64,000 nucleotides of DNA from Physcomitrium patens (Eukaryota > Streptophyta > Bryopsida > Funariales > Funariaceae): the NCBI RefSeq assembly GCF_000002425.4, contig NC_037271.1:13455869-13519868 (forward strand). The letters are read 5' to 3'. Position 1 is the first letter of the stretch, and every line of letters begins with the position of its first letter. The translations under genes were made by a program, and so were the position numbers. Shown one piece after another: positions 22,951-35,972 of this stretch. The notes under the pieces were generated by a model. It searched no databases. It was not told the DNA's origin and worked only from the letters and a program-made list of their open reading frames with translations.

Positions 22951-24260
22951 TTTTTTTTGAGGGAGTTCGTTGCTATATGCGCGATCTGTCAGTTGTCTGT
23001 AGGGACTCTGTTGTGCTGCAGAATGTTTATTTTATTATAATCCGTGTTGTTGTTGTTGTTGTTGTTGTTGTTTTTATTTTTATTTTATTTTTATTTTTCG
23101 GAAATTTAATTTTCTTCGTTTGCAACGTTGGCGAGTATAGATCGGTAGTGAAATGCGCGTCTATCTGGCAGAAGACATATAGTAAGACCAGGACGATGAT
23201 TTGTACTGCTTTGAAGTAGACCTGCCAGAATTCTTTGTTGTTGAATGTGAGCAACTCAAGAGTTTGTTGGAGGAAGTGCCATTACGTGCTGAACGGTGTC
23301 GAGCTTTACCTTTTCTTCACGTCTCACTGATCGAGAGTCGCTTTGCGTTTGCATTTCTCTAAGATAAGTTCTAATAACTTGGGAGGTAGTTTAGATGTTC
23401 CATTTCTTTAGGTTTGCTTCAGTTTGCAAAACATATGATGCACAGTTTAGACTCTAAATGTCATAAAATCTGCATGTCTGGTTTAGACAGAGATTATTCA
23501 GACAATTAATTGGTAGTACGTATTTGCCTCCAATGCGCTAGCTGCTGTATAATATAAGCGACTTGACTTGGCATCGCATTTTTATGTCGCCCTCGTTCGT
23601 GCGGGACCGTATACGAAAGTGCTTACTGGAGCGTGTAGATTTTTCATGAGCCTGTCGTCAATTGATCGTGATGATGGAGTCCTGATAACTTAGAGAATTG
23701 TTTGCGATGAGTGCATTGCAAACTGCAAGTACGCAGGGTAGTGGCACACAGTTATGGTATCTGCTTGGCTTTTCGTCCCTGAAGAGATTCGTCATTTATG
23801 TTTGAAAGCTTGTGAGAGTGAGTAATTATTTCATTAGTTTGCATCATCCCGTCGAGCGGCCTGCTAGGAAGTTTAAATACGAAGAGTGGGTTTTACCTGA
23901 TATTTTTTTCACCTAAGGTTCCATTCTGTGCCCATTTGATATGTTAAATTATCTGTATATTCGCGGTTAACCTAAGTTGTATATATTTTCTTTATATTTC
24001 AATTAAAAGTGACGTAAGAGAGAATTGCCTCTTCGCATCTTTGAATAATTCTGCGATCTTACGTTTATCTATATGACTGTTATTGAAAGCTCTTGAGTAC
24101 CGATTCGAATGCTTCGGATAATTCTCTTTCCTTCACCTTGATTTTTTTTAATTTATTTGTTTATCTTTTGTTTTGTTTTGCTTTTATTTCTACTTTTTTC
24201 GTTTTGTTTTCTTTCGAAAGCGATATTTTTGAAATTATTACTACTGTTGTATTCAAGCAG
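22391..24260 (+). other. Probable 5' leader and leader intron of the KOC1-like gene
   Basis: The kinase ATG at 24266 lies 5 bases after a strong acceptor (ttcaagcag, ending 24260), so the coding exon begins just after an intron. A good donor, GTAAGTAAG, lies at about 22603. Between them is a U-rich intron-like stretch with a run of about 32 T (22918-22949), a (TTG)n tract (23044-23070) and T-rich sequence. The 270-codon ORF at 22407-23219 runs through the poly-T and is not believable as protein. The leader exon start was not located. Confidence 0.5.
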
Positions 24261-24265
24261 TGAAA

Positions 24266-27262
24266 ATGCTTCTACAAAGTAGCTCGAGATCCAACAGACC
24301 AAGCACAGGGATGGGCGTTGACTCACACAGACTAGATTCCTCTGCGGGTGATGCATTCAACTCCGAAGAATACGAAGACTTGGGGGCAACAGTGGCCAGC
24401 TCGAACTATTTATGGGTGGACCCTAATATCTTGAAGCTTTCGCATAGAATTGGGAGGGGTCCATTTGGTGATGTTTGGCTAGCTACTATACATAGTTCGA
24501 CCAAGGACTTCGATGAATTTCATGAGGTTGCTGTGAAGATGCTGCCTGATTCACGTGAACATATGCACTCCTTACTTCAAAGGTTTCAATCTACATACCA
24601 ACAGGTTGAGACTGTGAGGGGGGTATGCTGGCCCCAGGGTGTCACCATAAAAAACGGAAGGGTAAGTGGAGTATTATCATTCATGTATGTTAATAAATGT
24701 GTGTCACGACACTTCCGGTTTCCCTGTGATTGAAAAGCTTGACTGCTGTATGGAGTCGTGGGCTGGACTAATTGGTACTTTTGTGAAGGAAGTTAACGGG
24801 CTCTCTCGTTGCGTTCACAGCCCAGAGTACGAATGTCGCCTAACCTGATGATTGTAGTCGTGGACGTATCCTCCAAAAGTCTGCAAATTTATTTCCCGAT
24901 TCGTTTTCACCTCTCATTTCACTAAGACTAAATTTTCGACATTTGAGCAGGTTTGTATTATCATGAAGTTTCTTGAGGGCTCTATTGGAGACAAAATAGC
25001 CCATCTCCCAAGCAGCAAGCTGCCCCTCGAAGACGTCTTAAGGTGCGACTCTAGCTTGTCCTAAGTTCGGAACGAATCCCAAACTGGATCTATTCCCCTC
25101 CCCCTTCTGTTCTTTTTAATTCTAGATAAGTGTAAAGTAGTATACGTCATGTTTAACATGGTATCTGCAAACTTTGAAGTGCTCATCAATTTGAAGCGAA
25201 CTGAAAACAAACCTTCTGCAAGTTTGGATCTCCAGCCTGGTCTCTCTACAAAGCATGGGGTTGAAATTTGCAGTCAGGGGCATATGGCATGCCATTACCT
25301 CAAGTAAATCTTAGCGAAGGGATGATCGTGAATAGTCTTGAGCTCACCTAATTTGACGATCTAGCATGAATTTTTGCCATTCCACCTGGAATTGGACAGA
25401 AAGCATGTAAATGTCTCTTACCACCAATAGGCTTGTTTTAGTTTCGCGTGGAAGATTTGTACAGGATCAACTTGGATTAGCATCTGACATGATCTTGGCG
25501 TTGACAGATATGGTCAACACCTACTCCGAGGCATCTTGGAGCTTCACTCGCATGGAGTTCTAGCCCTCAATTTAAAACCGTGTAATTTCCTTCTTGACGA
25601 CCAAGATGTGGCTGTGGTGGGTGAATTTGGAATTCCAATGCTATATGCGGGTATGGTTGCACCGTCGGAGCGAACAGTTTGGCTTGGTTCTCCAAATTAT
25701 ATGGCTCCCGAACAGTGGGGCGCTAATGTAAGAGGTCCGGTTTCTTTTGAGACTGATTGCTGGGGTTTCGCCTGTAGTGTAATCGAACTTTTGACAGGTG
25801 AAAGGCCGTGGAAAAACTTAACACCAGAAAAGATATTTAAGGCCGTAGTGGACAGACACGAGAAACCCAACGTTCCAACTGGTTTACCCCCTTCCCTGGA
25901 GAGAGTGTTGAAGAGGTGCTTTGAGTATGATTACCGGCGTCGCCCGTCCGTGCATGAGATTCTTCAAACCTTCATTGAGTAAGTTTGTGTTTTATTTTTC
26001 AAAACGAGGTTAAGAATTGTCTCTTTTCGGTTGTCGGCTGTACTCTTGGCTTGAGGTCGATTGGGTTGCTTCTTATTCCTCTTGCATCACGTAATTGTAT
26101 ATTGATGCACAATATACCGAGATGAAATAATGTTTGGTACTTACAAATTACTTCCTTGCTGCGCAGTCCCAGCGAGCCCTTCAAAGTTGGTGACTGGATT
26201 ATTGCTGGTGAGAATGAAAAGGAGAAGGGCCAGGGCGTTGGGGTGGTGAAAACTGTACTAGGTCCGGACAGTGTTAAAGTACAGTTCTGTGACAAACCTA
26301 GGGAGCTCACGCAATTCAGCGGGGTTAACCAGCTCAGTAATCTCTCATTGTGGAAGTACTCATTTCAAGTCGGTGATTCTGTGAGGCTGAAAGCTTCTGT
26401 CAACAGTCCTCGATTTGGGTGGCCAGGTGAAAACGCAACTGAGGGAACAGTATCGGAGATTGGGATAGACGATGCCGTCTTCATTGTTGTATTCACAGGC
26501 TCTCAGCAAACTTGGAGAGCTGATCCTCTTGAACTTGAGCGAGTGGCAGGAGGTATAGTGGCTAATGACTGGGTTCGATCGCGTAATCTGGTAGAGTCGA
26601 ATGGACAGAATCCGTCCCGTATTGGAATTGTGCATCACGTTGGTCCCTCAGGGAGTTTAAAAGTTTCTTTCTTCGGACTTGAAACTCTTTGGACAGGAGA
26701 AGCAGCAGATTTTGAGAATGTTTCACCTCTTACTGTTGGCCAGTATGTGAGATTGAAACAAGCAGTGTTAGCTCCTAGGTTCAAGTGGCCTCTGACCGAG
26801 TGTGGCGAGTGGGATACAGGACGTATTGCGCATGTCTTACCTAATGGTGGCTTGATTGTTGACTTTCCGGGCCGTCTCTTCCATGGTAAGGGTTGGTGGG
26901 CAGATTCTGAGGAGATTGAGGTAATTCGGATAAGCGAGATCGAGGGGCTTTTGAAAAAATACCAGCACATCGAGAAGATGCACTGGGTCGTACGTCCAGC
27001 TGTATCATTGATCGGTTTACTGGTAGCTGTGCGTACTGGCGTAGTGGTAGTGAATTTGGTGACACGACCCTTCAGGGGAAAGAAACAAGCGGCTGTAACC
27101 GATGAAGCTGGCATAAAACCTGGCCAATACCCAACTGATCTAGGTAAGACGAAGAAGGAAGGGACAGGCTCATTGGGTTCCGTTTGGCTGCCCTCACAGG
27201 TTGCCGCAGCTACTTCTAGTGTTGCTGGCATCATGTTTGGTAAGGGTGAGTTCTCAACTTAA
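24266..27262 (+). CDS. KOC1: KOC1-like protein kinase of the outer chloroplast membrane
   Basis: Four coding exons: 24266-24661, 24951-25042, 25508-25978 and 26167-27262, giving 684 aa. Residues 56-318 are a kinase domain: glycine loop GRGPFGDV (63-70), VAVK lysine 91, NYMAPEQW (226-233) and SFETDCWGFA. Residues 320-590 are repeats of about 60 aa (starts such as FKVGDWI, FQVGDSVRLKA, VGQYVRLKQA), resembling the KEG-type beta domains. Near 597-618 is a hydrophobic span after KYQHIEKMHW, matching the C-terminal membrane anchor of Arabidopsis KOC1 (At4g32250), which phosphorylates import receptors of the TOC complex. The HRD region reads LALNLKP and the DFG is EFG, so the two canonical aspartates are missing. 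The order and content match KOC1 throughout. Activity is uncertain. Confidence 0.9.
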
Positions 27263-28261
27263 GGTGATGCTGCATACATTCAAAGATATGTTTTGTAATT
27301 TAAGGTGTGCATTAAGTATGCAGAAAGTTAAGTCGCTGTATTTAAACCTGTAGAAATTTGTGGATTAGTAGAATGTTTGAGAATCTCCATCCCACTGGAC
27401 ATGGGTTGTATATGATTTGCATAAATCCTTTTTAGCCATAGCTCCCCAGGACAGAACTGGAACAAATATTTTGTATTTACTCCAGCAATGTAAATATGGA
27501 CATATTTTGCATTATGACTTCTCAAAAGTGTTATCTTTATCTTTTAATTTACATTATTATTTTGTAACCATGTGTTGTGGAAGAAGGAAGAGTGGTCATC
27601 TTCCATGTTCAGTCACCAATGCAAGTGTGAATTACGCATTACGTCTATTTTAATCACACAGAAAGGGAAACATGGATGCTCAATACACTTTTTAATGCAA
27701 TCAGATATTGTAATTTTTACTTTACGTGCACTGTTGTTTCTTCAATATTATTCTCATATGTTTAGTAGCCAATGACAAACCTAACTATAAATCACTGTTT
27801 AACTAATTTTGACAGCTAATTTATGATTTGATGATTTTAAAAAATACTTTATGAAAGGAATTGTTTCCTTATAGTGCAATATAAGTTGTAAACTGTATAG
27901 TTATGTGTAGTAGTGTAGTCAAAATCAAAATTATGATAATTTTGCTAGTAATTTGCTTAGAAGATGAAGGAAGAATAAAATAAAAATAAATTCAAACAAT
28001 TAAAGAAGTTCATATTTATAATATTGATGCAATTATAAACATGTGGAAGTTGTAGAGGCAATAAATTTTACATGTAAGCCAACTGTCAAACAGATTAGAC
28101 ATCATCATTTTAAATTTTTATTGAAAAAGTTTTTCTAATAGACTCATTCAAATAATACTTAAAAATCATCAATTGTATAATACACATTGTATAGAATGTC
28201 ATTGGCAAAAAGTTTTCAAAATCAAAAAGGCCACCAAAATGCCTATGCTGTGCTTTCAAAC
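27263..28261. other. KOC1-like 3' region and flank of the copia insertion
   Basis: The 3' UTR of the kinase gene should run into this stretch. From about 27700 composition becomes AT-rich. No further gene was recognised. The copia element begins after the CAAAC at 28257-28261. Confidence 0.5.
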
Positions 28262-28515
28262 TGTTGAGAATGTTTGGAAAGACATAAGAGTAGCTAGAAG
28301 TAATGTGTACACACACACTCAAAAGAGTGTATAGAAGGAGAGAGAGCTTCTTCTTTCTTATTTGTGTATTGATGTGGTTGTCTCTTGTATACAAAGAGAA
28401 GCGGAGAAGATAAATAGTTTCTCCCCACTTCATTCTAAACACTATAGCTACAGTATTTCCTATAAACTATAGTAAATAATATGGAAAGTACAGTCTACAT
28501 TTAATGCTCTCAACA
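28262..28515 (-). repeat. 3' LTR of the copia element
   Basis: 254 bp with an 8-bp terminal inverted repeat (TGTTGAGA...TCTCAACA). On the minus strand a purine run, agcaaggaggag (28516-28527), adjoins it and fits the polypurine tract. Confidence 0.92.
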
Positions 28516-28639
28516 CTCCTCCTTGCTTGTCATAATATTTATATAACATATAATTTGCATAGAATTATAATCTATACTTTTTTGTAATCTTGCAAGATCA
28601 ACAGTTGTTGCCTCATTAAAACCTTATCTAAAAAAACCT

Positions 28640-30300
28640 TATTGTATTCAAGGGCAAAACCATTGATGAAGGAAAAAGAGTACATCATTTTTCTTAATTA
28701 TTTAAAGAATTCATTAACTTTCTTGCTCAAGAAAAGCAAGTCATCACATGCCAATGTTATAAGTAAGTCGGTGATGGTTGCACAAAGGATGAGTTTTGGT
28801 GAAGAAATCATCAAGGTTGTTATTTGCAGATTCAATTTTTTTGATCTTAAGTGCTTGATCAGTAATTAAGTCATTGATATAATTAAAATACTTTAAATCA
28901 ATATGATTTGTCTTGTTGCCTTTCATGAAACCAACTTGCATCTAAGCAACACAAGCACTATTGTCTTCATACAAGATAGTTGGAGAATCATCATATGAAA
29001 GTCCACATGTTGTTTGAATGAGTAAATCAATTGATCGTAACCTAATACATTCTTGAGATACTTCATGTAAGGCAATAATTTTTGTATGGTTGAATGAAGT
29101 TGCAATTATAGTTTGTTTCACTAATTTCTATGATATTGCAGCTCTATGTCTTATGAATACATAGCTTGTTTGAAATTTAGCTATTGCAATATCAGATTTA
29201 TATCTTGCACTGTAACATCTAATTAATTTTGGATTTGCAAATCATGTGTAGTATAATTCTAAGTCTTTAGTACTTTTTAAATAACATAATAAATGTTTGA
29301 TGCCATAGTATGTTTGATGTCATAATATTAGATGTGTATTGTGTCTTGCAAGAATACTAGTTGTAAATGCAATATCTAATCTTGTAGATGTGGCTAAATA
29401 TAAAAGTGCTCCAACCATTGCAAGGTATAGATACTTATCTCCCAATATTTTCTCCTTCTCATATAGATGGTATGGGTCATTACTATCATGACCACGTCCA
29501 ACCATTGGTGTTGACAATGGATAAACATCAATCATATTGAATCTTCGCAAGATTTGACTAATATATATTAGTTGGTAGAGAAAAATGCTACCATTTGTGA
29601 GATGCATAATCTGAAGATCAATGGAAAAAGTTGTTTTTTCTAGCATTTTCATCTCAAACTCATAGATAAGTATGTTAGTAGTTGCAATGTATGCAAATCT
29701 AGTATCCATTAGATTAAGATTAATAACATATACAATGATGATTACAAAACCAATTTTATCTTGTTTGATAAACAAACAAAGAATTAATGGATCACTTACA
29801 AACTTATTTATAATTAAATAATCTTAGAGACATTGATACTACATGCATCCAAATTATTATAGACCATACAAGTCCATATGTAATTTAATACCACGATATC
29901 ATCTTGAAGTAGGTCCATTTGGAGTTCTTATTTTCAAACCACATAGAACTTTCATATAAATATTTGCATCAAGAGAACTATATAAATATGTAGTTACCAC
30001 ATCTATGAGATGCATCTTAAGAGTGGTATGAATTATCATTCTAATAATATATTGGAATATAATTGAATCCATGATTAGAAAATATGTGGATTCATATTCA
30101 ATGCCAAATCATTGGATAAATCCTTAAGTAATAAGATGAGCTTTATAGTAGATTATTTGATCCTTAGCATCTTGCTTGCGTATTAATACCATCTTATATC
30201 TCATAAGGCAAGATGTAAGAGTGTCCACAATTGGACCAAAGACTTTTCTCTTATGCAAAGATGCATATTCTTCTTCAATGGTAATTTTTTATTTTAATCA
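28640..30300 (-). pseudogene. Decayed copia reverse transcriptase and RNase H
   Basis: The RT segment 29775-29320 carries the typical copia order: GFVIIIVYV, a Leu-rich stretch, YPLSTPMVG, YLAMVGALLYLATSTRLDIAF. The catalytic YVDD box reads YVIN. RNase H is seen at 28941-28744 (TNHIDLKYF, then a DDFFTK motif). Stops and shifts separate the pieces. No product is expected. Confidence 0.85.
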
Positions 30301-31509
30301 ATTAGAGCAATGCATTATTTTGTTGATGGTTTGAAGTTTAGGATCCTCTTTTTTGCAAGAAAGAGCTTCTGCAATCATGCATAGAAATGATTCATCTATT
30401 GTAATAGATGGTTTATCTCAAGTGTCATTTGTAACTTAATAAAAAATAAATAATTTTGTACTCAACTTGATTTTATTCTTTTTAATTTCAAGATTTTCTA
30501 TTGCATGAAGTGAAGATATAATTTACTTGGATATATCTTTATTAATTGATGATCTTGTAGATTTAGAAGGAACTTTCATAAAAAAAATATTAAAATCAGG
30601 AAATATTATAGCTTTCTTCTTATATGATTGCTTATTTGGTCCACAAGTCTTTTTAGTTTTTGATGTTATAACTTGAGGTATATTAGTTAGTAGTATTGCA
30701 ATTTGAGCAAGTGCATTTTGAGCCTTATTAATGAGAATTCTTGTAATTTTAAGCATATCATTGAAGCCATAAAGTATTCCATTTATGATGTATTTTAGAT
30801 ACAAAATCTTAGCAACTTCAATTTCAACCAAAGATGATCTAGGATTAGAATTCATTGTAAATGTTTCTGGTGCTTCAAATACAAGTATTTTATTTCTTTG
30901 TTGATTAGATATTCCTCTTCAAAAAATAGAAATATATTCTCTTCAAAATTACAATTTTAAAAACATGCATGTAATAATGTGCCAATTGTTGGATCAATAG
31001 TAAGAATAATGCTTGATAAATCAAACCAATATATATGCCCTTTTGTCAATGAGGTCCAATGGTATGCCTTTGAGGTTTTGGTACAAGAATCCAAACACAA
31101 CAGCTAAATATCTATAGGTGAGATATATTAAGAATATGACATGAAATGAGTTCTTGTGGTGTAATAATTCTAAGAAAAGAAGAATGGAGGCGTATTAATA
31201 CTATAGCATGCAAAACTACATGACTACACATAGATAAAAGTAAATTTGCTTGAAGAAAGAGTGGCTAGATAATAAGTTGTATATGATTTATAAATATCTT
31301 TACAAGTCTATTTTGAGCATGTTTATATAGAATATAATATGTCAACTCAATCCTTGTTGCAATACAATAGTCTTCAAAAGATTTTGATTCAAATTCTTTT
31401 ATATTGTTCATATGCAATATTTTGATAAGATAATTAAAAAAATGTATTTAGAAATGAATAAGCATAGATATAAGATTCGCAAACACCATATTTTAGATTG
31501 ATTATAATG

Positions 31510-31760
31510 AAATATATGATTGTTTGCGTGATGCATCAATAAGAACTAAAAAATAATGAAATAGTCTAGATATTGGATTAATAGGACCACAAATATCACC
31601 ATATAATCTTTCAAGGATTGGTGGTAATTCTTGTAGGAGTTTCCAAATTGAATGCCAAACAATCATCTTGCCTTGTATACATGTATGACATAATTCTATA
31701 GAATCTATATCTACAAGTCTTAAATTATGTCCAATTATACATAGAATTATCTTCCAAAAT
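31510..31760 (-). pseudogene. Copia integrase remnant
   Basis: On the minus strand 31738-31545 reads GHNLRLV, IELCHTCIQGKM and LYGDICGPINP, the H-C-C zinc-binding part and the first catalytic Asp context (GD-CGP) of copia integrase, followed by FLVLIDASRK. The frame is open for about 60 codons and then ends in a stop. The remainder toward RT is interrupted. A poly-A run (31798-31827) lies just upstream in the element's sense. Confidence 0.8.
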
Positions 31761-31796
31761 AATATAGGTCTTGGATATTGTAATTGTCTATGCTAG

Positions 31797-31797
<1 letters not shown>

Positions 31798-31827
<30 letters not shown>
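31798..31827. repeat. Poly-A run inside the copia element
   Basis: About 28 uninterrupted A on the plus strand (poly-T in the element's own sense). It could mark the tail of a small retroposed insert or polymerase slippage. No SINE-like body was recognised next to it. Confidence 0.8.
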
Positions 31828-31829
<2 letters not shown>

Positions 31830-32315
31830 TTTTGTAATAGATGATGTAAAATTAAATATAATGGGAGGCCAAATTGCAATCCAATATAAACCATTTGTTG
31901 CAATAAAGGCTTTTTTAACAACTTTATGGTTTTTTGCAAGAATCAAAACCTCATGGTAAAATTGCCTATGGGCTCTATTATAAATTTTAAACATACAATG
32001 TTTCTACCCTTAGCACCTCAAAGTTCCGTCTTAGAAACAAAATACACTTGCTTTAGTCACACTCATCAAATTTTTAGTTTCCTAAATTGAAGTTTTTTTG
32101 GTAAAAAACCATCTATTCCGCAAGATAATATGTATTTTTACAAAATCAATGAATGCATCATTTCATTCATCATTAGAGGTTTTGTCATTCATATAAGCAT
32201 CTAAATCGTCAACATTAATTGAGTCTATGGATGCATCTATAGTACGAACTTTACGAGCCTCAACTTGAAGTTTCTTATTTTTTTAAAATATTTTAATAAA
32301 GTATTTTAAAGTACA

Positions 32316-32357
32316 ACATGCATATGCTAAATGTCCAATCATCCTACATTTATAATA
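32316..32357 (-). pseudogene. Copia gag zinc knuckle, damaged
   Basis: On the minus strand the segment reads YYKCRMIGHLAYAC, the C-X2-C-X4-H-X4-C nucleocapsid finger with the first Cys changed to Tyr (TAT for TGT). It is the surest sign of gag here. The rest of gag (to about 33.2 kb) is too eroded to trace. Confidence 0.75.
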
Positions 32358-33590
32358 AGAATGCATCTCCAATTTTTATTTTCCATTGTAATTAATAATA
32401 GAACATTTATTCTATCCATATATGAAAAAATGGTCACAACCATGACTGCTCTAATACTTATGAGTACCTTTCTTGTGTTTGTATAATTTTTTCTTAAACT
32501 TTGAAATATTAAGTACATGAGATTTTGGAATTGTAGTTCTAATAAGACAAGCTTTTGTATTATGCAAGAATAATTTATTTTATTTCTATACAAGAAGTAG
32601 ATAGGACATGAGATCAAGATGACTTTGAAATTTCATATTTCAATATTATTGTGCAAGCATAGTAGATACAAGAGAAAATATAGAGAGAATTTTATCAATC
32701 ATTTTTTTCTTTAAAGATGCTTTGTCCAAACAACAATAGTTGTGAGATAATACAATATATTTCACTGTTAAAAGCATTTAAATTTGAAAAATCTAAGACA
32801 CATAAATGTCTAATCATGACTTATATATAAAAGAAAAATGGTCTTTTGATGATTAAATTTAGATTTAAGATTCTCTCAAAACTTAACTTGATCTTTGATT
32901 TCTAAATATTAATGTTGTAATACAAGTATAAGATGATGACAAGAGAAGAAGTGCTTTCTAACAGATAGCAAGAAAAATAAAAGTACTTATAATAGGAAAT
33001 TCTTCAATTAGAATTACATCTGAGACTTATTCTAAAAATAAATTTTCTTTTGCAATTTTTTTCCATAATAAATAATTATTTCCATCAATAGCCAATGGTA
33101 GAAATATAACAACTTGAAAATATTGGAATGTAGTGGTGATAGTTGGAACCATAGTACATGCAATTGAAGATGCTGAAGCATTCATTATAAATAAATGTAT
33201 AAAAAAATACAAGATCAAGTAGAAAAAGTTGAATAAAATGTTCCTTGAAATGTAAAGTCATATAAAATGGTATAATTAAACTTAAAATAAAAAGTATTTA
33301 GAATTTAAGAATATATTTTTTTTCCTTCAAAAATATGGATCTACAATAGATTACAGCAACAATGGCAGACAATGGCACTAATGACGGATAGCAATGGCAA
33401 GCAACAAGACATGGTAGTCAATGATAGAATCATGAAGTAGCAAGCAGTAGCAATTATAGCAAAGTAGGATGTAGCAATAGCAAATAGATAATAGAGTAGA
33501 AAAAAAAAAGCAAGGAGACAGTAAAAGATAAGATGTACACAAGTTTTTAAGAACCAAGATTAATGCACAGGAGTAGTTGTCTTGATAATA

Positions 33591-33842
33591 TATTGAGAAT
33601 GTTTGAAAAGATACAAGAATAGCTGGAAGTAATGTATACACACACACTTACAAAAGAGTGTATAGAAGGAGAGAAAGCATCTTTTTACTTATATATTGAT
33701 GTATTTGTGTCTTATATACAAAGAGAAGGGAAGGAGGTAATCAGTTTTTTTCTACTACATTCTAAACACTATAGCTACAATATTCACTGTAAACTACAAT
33801 AAATATTATGAAGAGCATTAGCTACATTTAATGCTCTCAATA
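33591..33842 (-). repeat. 5' LTR of the copia element
   Basis: 252 bp, the partner of 28262-28515 with many substitutions. Just inside it the minus strand reads tattatcaagac, a plausible decayed initiator-Met tRNA primer site (original TGGTATCA...). Confidence 0.9.
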
Positions 33843-33847
33843 CAAAC

Positions 33848-35972
33848 AACAAACCATTTTCCTCACAACTACTGTAATATAGTAAAAACAAAAAAAACCA
33901 AACCTTGAAAATGTCGAAAGTGAAAGGTAACAAAAAAGGAAGAGCCACGAAAGCTGAAAGCGAAAGGAAAAAGGGAACAGTCACATAAAGTAAAACTCCG
34001 AAAGCTGAAAAGCAACCGCGAAAAAGACAGAAGTAGAAAGGAAGGAAGGAAGCAAGAAGACGGACATCCCAATAACTAACTGCCGACGTCGCGACGCCGC
34101 TCCTCTGCGAATCTCTGCGTGTGTGTGCTGAGCCGGGAGGCAGAATCAACCAGGCGGACTAACGAGGATGAAGAAGTAGATGGGAGATGATGGGGTGTAG
34201 CAGCGAGAAACACCAGGACGAAGAAGCAAGCAAGCAAGCAAGCAAAAAGACTCACGTACAAGAAGCAGGGCAGGTAGGAAGACAGGAAGGCAGTTTTCTG
34301 GGCGAGCGAAAGGGTGCACGAAGCGGCACCAGGCTTGAGTTATGTCATGCCCACAAGTGCCGTGACTCCTCCTCACATCCTCCGCTTCTCTCCGGTTCCC
34401 ACTCTCACTCTCACTCGTACTCTCACTCTTACTCCCTCACGCCCCACCTGCATGCATTCTGCTTCCCTTCTCGTTCCAGCCTCGTTTGACAGTTAGCCTT
34501 CTGCCTCCCCTCTCCTCCAACCGCTTTCCTCTCACCTGCCTCCTTGACGCTGGGATCCACTCCTGCGGCCCACCGAGCACCGTCGTTGGGCGTTCGTCGT
34601 TCGCCCGGAGAGTGCATGCAGCGGAGTTGACCCGCTCTGGTATTTCGCATACCATTGGGCGGTCTCGCTGAATTTGTAGTTGTCATGTGGTTCTGAAGGT
34701 CCGTTAGATGATGTGTTTTTTTCTTTGGGGAGTTGATCTTGGTTATGTTGGGTTGAGGTGTATAGTGATCGGGTGTGTATCTGCGTGACTGAGGATCTTT
34801 AGAGTTGATCTTTAGAGTTGATCTGTTGCTGGAGACTATGCGTTTGTTTTGTGTTGGTGGTATCTTCGTCATGTTCTTCGAGGGAGGATGTTGGTCTTAA
34901 ATGTTGTGCAGTTCGATTGTAACTGAAAATATTATCATGCAAAAGGCCTGCTCGTTCAGCTCGTAGATAATCATGATAATTAGTGACGTTGAGAAGAGAA
35001 TTTCTGCCCATGCAGAGGATTGGACTCGTACGGCTTGTAATTTACATGTAGAATCTTTCTTTTCCAGTTCTTATTGGAATTGTCTTGGAGATACGAGAAA
35101 TGGGTTCTTCCGTGTTTAAAAGACCAAGGATCTTTTAACTTCTTAAGAATCGTAATTATGCACTCCCTAATTGTGTATGTGACTTATCCTCATCAAAGAA
35201 ATGGCCGCAAGTCTCTTTCAGTGTCCTAAAGTTCTTAAAGAATTGACCTAGTGTCTCTTTATGTGCACGCCCATGATCAACCGCGAACAGGATCCTTTTC
35301 GTTTCAACTCTCTTCAGTTTCTTACGATAGTCATCCACCTTTGGGTGGATTCATACAAGCATCGATGTCACACATAAGACGACTCAAGATGTCTATCTCT
35401 GACGATGTGGATATCTCACCATCTCCAGAGATGTTTCTGCCACCACCTGAAGTGAACCCGTGTTACCCTTACTCATAAAAAAATCCGCGTACAATCCCCA
35501 GGATTTTTAAGTCATTTTGTGGGATTCTTTTAAGTTTGATTTTGCAGTACGTCTCTGAGTATGGTCAGTTTGAGCTTCTGATTGGTGCTCAACATCTCAC
35601 TCCTGAAGAAATTTGGTTCTCCTCCAAGTTTCATATTGTTGTTTCTTGCGGTACTTAAGTTCCCGCTTGATGCCTGCCTAGCAATCGTTTTTTATTTCCA
35701 GGTTTCGCCGCTGTGGGGTATTATGCATTTACTTGTTTTGAAGCTTTTCAATAGTTTTCCTTGCGTTGAGGAAGTGTTCAGGCATGGTACTGATTGTTTC
35801 TCCCTGGAATGTTTTGATTTGCAGCTTGAACGCACGTTGTTTCTGGAGTGCGGCCGTATTTGGCATCTCAGCCGAATAAACACATCACCTCTCACATCGG
35901 AATACTGGAGTGGTGTCACTTGAAGACGCTACACCACCACAACAACGTTGACGATTGATCGCTTCATCACTA
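33848..35972. other. Upstream region of the serine-rich protein gene
   Basis: From 33848 composition is mixed. Features: a (GCAA)n run at 34226-34246, pyrimidine-rich stretch 34375-34500 (CTCACTCT-type) typical of plant promoters or 5' leaders, and a duplicated gatctttagagttgatct at about 34794-34821. Overlapping ORFs on both strands (34187-34489, 34429-34872, 35251-35478, 35582-35923) are mutually inconsistent and match nothing known. A leader with an intron is likely but cannot be placed. Confidence 0.45.

Larger units (their letters stand above)
28262..33842 (-). mobile_element. Complete but inactive Ty1/copia retrotransposon
   Basis: Two LTRs of about 253 bp (28262-28515 and 33591-33842) bound the element, which reads on the minus strand. 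The copies at both ends begin TGTTGAGA/TATTGAGA and end TCTCAACA/TCTCAATA. The flanks are a perfect 5-bp duplication, CAAAC, at 28257-28261 and 33843-33847. Reading leftward from 33.6 kb: gag zinc knuckle, integrase, RT, RNase H. Integrase before RT is the Ty1/copia order. Every frame is broken, and the RT active site is lost. The two LTRs differ at dozens of positions by eye, so the insertion is old. Confidence 0.95.

Noticed and set aside
22407..23219. 270-codon ORF through the KOC1-like leader region
   Set aside because: It passes through a poly-T run (poly-Phe) and a (TTG)n tract (poly-Val), shows no family motif, and contains a good splice donor near 22603.
26635..27234. 199-codon minus-strand ORF
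   Set aside because: It is the antisense shadow of the last KOC1-like exon.
33784..34376. Overlapping Leu/Phe-rich minus-strand ORFs upstream of the serine-rich gene
   Set aside because: They overlap the copia LTR and each other in different frames; low-complexity composition explains the open frames.
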